64,000 nucleotides of DNA from an uncultured Adlercreutzia sp. (GTDB taxonomy: Bacteria; Actinomycetota; Coriobacteriia; Coriobacteriales; Eggerthellaceae): the NCBI RefSeq assembly GCF_958431955.1, contig NZ_CAUASN010000009.1, positions 13,705 through 77,704 on the forward strand, read 5' to 3'. Every line of letters starts with the position of its first letter. Positions within the stretch are counted from its first letter, which is position 1. This document shows positions 63,113 through 64,000 of the stretch, in pieces. The notes below the pieces were generated by a model. The model did no database searches. It had not been told where the DNA came from and saw only the letters and a list, made by a program, of their open reading frames with translations. A program made the position numbers and the translations under genes.

Positions 63113-63142
63113 ATTGTACCAAGGCGCCGAGCAACCCCTCAA
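63113..63142 (-). promoter_or_regulatory. Promoter candidate for the DUF3791 pair
   Basis: TTGAGG (63142-63137), 18-base spacer, TACAAT (63118-63113) on the minus strand. The -35 box abuts the end of the 121-bp repeat copy exactly. Confidence 0.55.
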
Positions 63143-63205
63143 GCCCCAGCCCGTGTGGACCAGGCCCGGATCGATTCCCAGTATGATGCGCGACGTGCCA
63201 GCCAA
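63143..63205 (-). pseudogene. Truncated second copy of the ruvC 5' end
   Basis: From the TTG at 63205 the frame reads MAGTSRIILGIDPGLVHTGW and then leaves ruvC homology at 63143, after about 21 codons. Only the start of the gene is present, so it is not functional. It is part of direct repeat copy 2. Confidence 0.85.
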
Positions 63206-63263
63206 AAGATAAGCCCCACTTTCCAAAACCGGTGGGGCTTATCATAGAACATATGTTTGCTGA
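63143..63263. repeat. Direct repeat copy 2 (121 bp)
   Basis: Second copy of 62398-62518. Its hairpin (63208-63219 / 63232-63243, GATAAGCCCCAC / GTGGGGCTTATC) is a perfect 12-bp stem and is followed on the minus strand by TTTT, so here it would work as a terminator for the dehydrogenase remnant. Confidence 0.9.
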
Positions 63264-63275
63264 AAGCAAGAACAA

Positions 63276-63362
63276 TTACGGGCGCGGGCCCATGCCGCCT
63301 TCCAGGGTGAGGGCCTCGCCGCTCATGAACTTGAAGTCGGGGTTCGCCAGCTGCACCATCAG
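63276..63362 (-). pseudogene. 3' remnant of a short-chain dehydrogenase/reductase gene
   Basis: 28 codons plus TAA read LMVQLANPDFKFMSGEALTL then EGGMGPRP. This is the typical SDR C-terminus (F-x-T/S-G-x-x-L-x-V-D-G-G). The preceding codon is the stop of the ToxN-like gene, so the SDR gene is truncated precisely at the junction with the toxin module. Confidence 0.8.
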
Positions 63363-63848
63363 CTAGCTGCGATCTTCTCCATAATGCTCGCGCACATAGC
63401 GCTCCAAAGCCCTGAAATCGCAGCAAACCGAGACCATCTGCGCATCCTCTCCAGACGTGGCGGTGCAGTACACGTGGAGCGCCTTGGATTTAATCCGTCG
63501 CGCATGCTTGTTGCAGTATGCCAACTCCTCGATCAGCAACCGCTTGCGCTTCGGATCCTCTGCCGAGAAGTCCTTGATCACCTGAAGATCCTTCGGAATG
63601 GGAAACATGAAGCTAAACCGCACGCACCCCACTGGCTTGCCTTTGGAGTTCTTGATGATGAAGTTCGTCTTCTGCTGGCGCCTGAACGAAGATATGGGCG
63701 CGAAGTACTCATGGCCCGCAATTTCGAAGAGCACACCGCAGGCGAACTTGTCGTGCGTCTCGTATTTGATGTTCGGCACTTTCGGATCGACGGCCTGCAG
63801 CGCCTCGATGTAGCCCGGATCAACCGTATAGAAGTTCAATTCCCTCAT
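63363..63848 (-). CDS. ToxN/AbiQ-family type III toxin (endoribonuclease)
   Basis: 161 residues, the size of ToxN/AbiQ toxins. N-terminal LNFYTVDPGYIEALQAVDPK and VPNIKYETHDKFACGVLFEI correspond to the family's F-Y-x-(I/V)-D...Y-I...V and G-(I/V)-(V/L)-(F/L)-x-I blocks. HEYFAPISSFRR carries the conserved (P)-(I/L)-S-S, and GKPVGCVRFSFMFPIP follows. The protein processes its own RNA antitoxin and cuts mRNAs when free. ATG at 63848 has AAGGGG 5 bases upstream; a GTG at 63872 is in frame. Tandem repeats of the expected RNA antitoxin lie directly upstream. Confidence 0.85.
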   Translation of the reverse strand: MRELNFYTVDPGYIEALQAVDPKVPNIKYETHDKFACGVLFEIAGHEYFAPISSFRRQQKTNFIIKNSKGKPVGCVRFSFMFPIPKDLQVIKDFSAEDPKRKRLLIEELAYCNKHARRIKSKALHVYCTATSGEDAQMVSVCCDFRALERYVREHYGEDRS

Positions 63849-63874
63849 GCCAGCCCCTTCCCCCTGTACCAAGC

Positions 63875-63902
63875 GAGCGGCCCGACCGAAGCCGAACCGC
63901 TC
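63875..63902 (-). terminator. Leaky terminator between antitoxin repeats and toxin gene
   Basis: On the minus strand AGCGGTTCG pairs with CGGGCCGCT (two G-U pairs) around an 8-base loop, followed by CGCTTGG without a real U-run. Type III systems usually have a weak terminator at this place that sets the RNA:toxin ratio. Confidence 0.55.
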
Positions 63903-63907
63903 TGCTT

Positions 63908-64000
63908 ACCAGCCGCTCTTATCGGTGGCGGAACACCTTGCATAAACCAGCCGCTCTTATCGGTGGCGGAACACCTTGCATAAACCAGCCGCTCTTATCG
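63908..64000 (-). ncRNA. Tandem-repeat RNA antitoxin (ToxI-like), cut by the right edge
   Basis: A 38-bp unit beginning ACCAGCCGCTCTTATCGGTG on the plus strand is repeated head-to-tail without spacers: 63908-63945, 63946-63983 and the first 17 bases of a third copy at 63984-64000. The visible bases are identical between copies. Units of about 35-40 nt upstream of a ToxN-type gene are the RNA antitoxin of type III systems. The promoter and the remaining copies lie beyond the window. Confidence 0.8.

Noticed and set aside
63908..64000. CRISPR array
   Set aside because: The 38-bp units are directly adjacent with no spacers, there are no cas genes, and a ToxN-like gene follows; a tandem RNA antitoxin fits better.

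Overview
The window is high-GC bacterial chromosome. Gene content points to class Coriobacteriia, most likely an Eggerthellaceae-type gut anaerobe. The reasons are: high GC throughout the housekeeping genes; frequent GTG/TTG starts; a LuxR regulator with an N-terminal multi-pass membrane domain facing a Tat-exported lipoprotein enzyme; a bile salt hydrolase; and class I two-subunit fumarase beside malic enzyme. This is inference from gene families; no marker such as 16S rRNA is present.

Layout. 1-6.8 kb: rpsB (cut by the left edge), metG, sppA, rho and a small transaldolase, all on the minus strand. 6.9-14.8 kb: a histidine operon (hisZG-hisD-hisC-hisB-hisH-hisA-hisF-hisI in transcription order) in which HisZ and HisG are fused, with a 120-bp palindrome between hisA and hisF. 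14.8-17.1 kb: a MerR regulator and larB-larC (nickel-pincer cofactor synthesis), with a MerR-type 19-bp-spacer promoter before larB. 17.1-20.6 kb: an L,D-transpeptidase with an N-terminal 11-residue repeat array, murI and rdgB. 20.8-25.3 kb: tmRNA, bile salt hydrolase, a very acidic protein, smpB, an M42 aminopeptidase, a small unknown gene and tRNA-Thr. 25.5-28.9 kb: pyrE, then a plus-strand radical-SAM/TIGR03915 DNA-repair pair whose promoter carries a LexA-like dyad. 28.9-39.3 kb: a DegV gene, then a long minus-strand run mae-tmk-holB-ricT-pncB-degV-NAD oxidoreductase-pflX-like. 39.6-43.9 kb: fumarase subunits, a 197-bp element with perfect 27-bp inverted ends, and topA.

44.3-48.6 kb is accessory: a small membrane protein, a DUF4230 remnant, an unknown protein, a lipoprotein, an intact DUF4230 protein and a small XRE regulator, visibly more AT-rich than the rest. 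48.6-61.9 kb returns to core content: a MerR-like regulator, a polar amino-acid ABC transporter, DUF1385, thyX, a methyltransferase, cspA, a DUF6483-like gene, the LuxR/amidohydrolase pair and ruvCAB.

62.4-64.0 kb is the most interesting part. Upstream of ruvC a 121-bp stretch including the ruvC 5' end occurs twice, flanking a DUF3791 gene and a second small gene. Beyond it lies the 3' stump of a short-chain dehydrogenase, cut exactly at the stop codon of a ToxN/AbiQ-like toxin gene. Upstream of the toxin are a short hairpin and 38-nt tandem repeats running off the right edge. This is the architecture of a type III (protein-RNA) toxin-antitoxin system.
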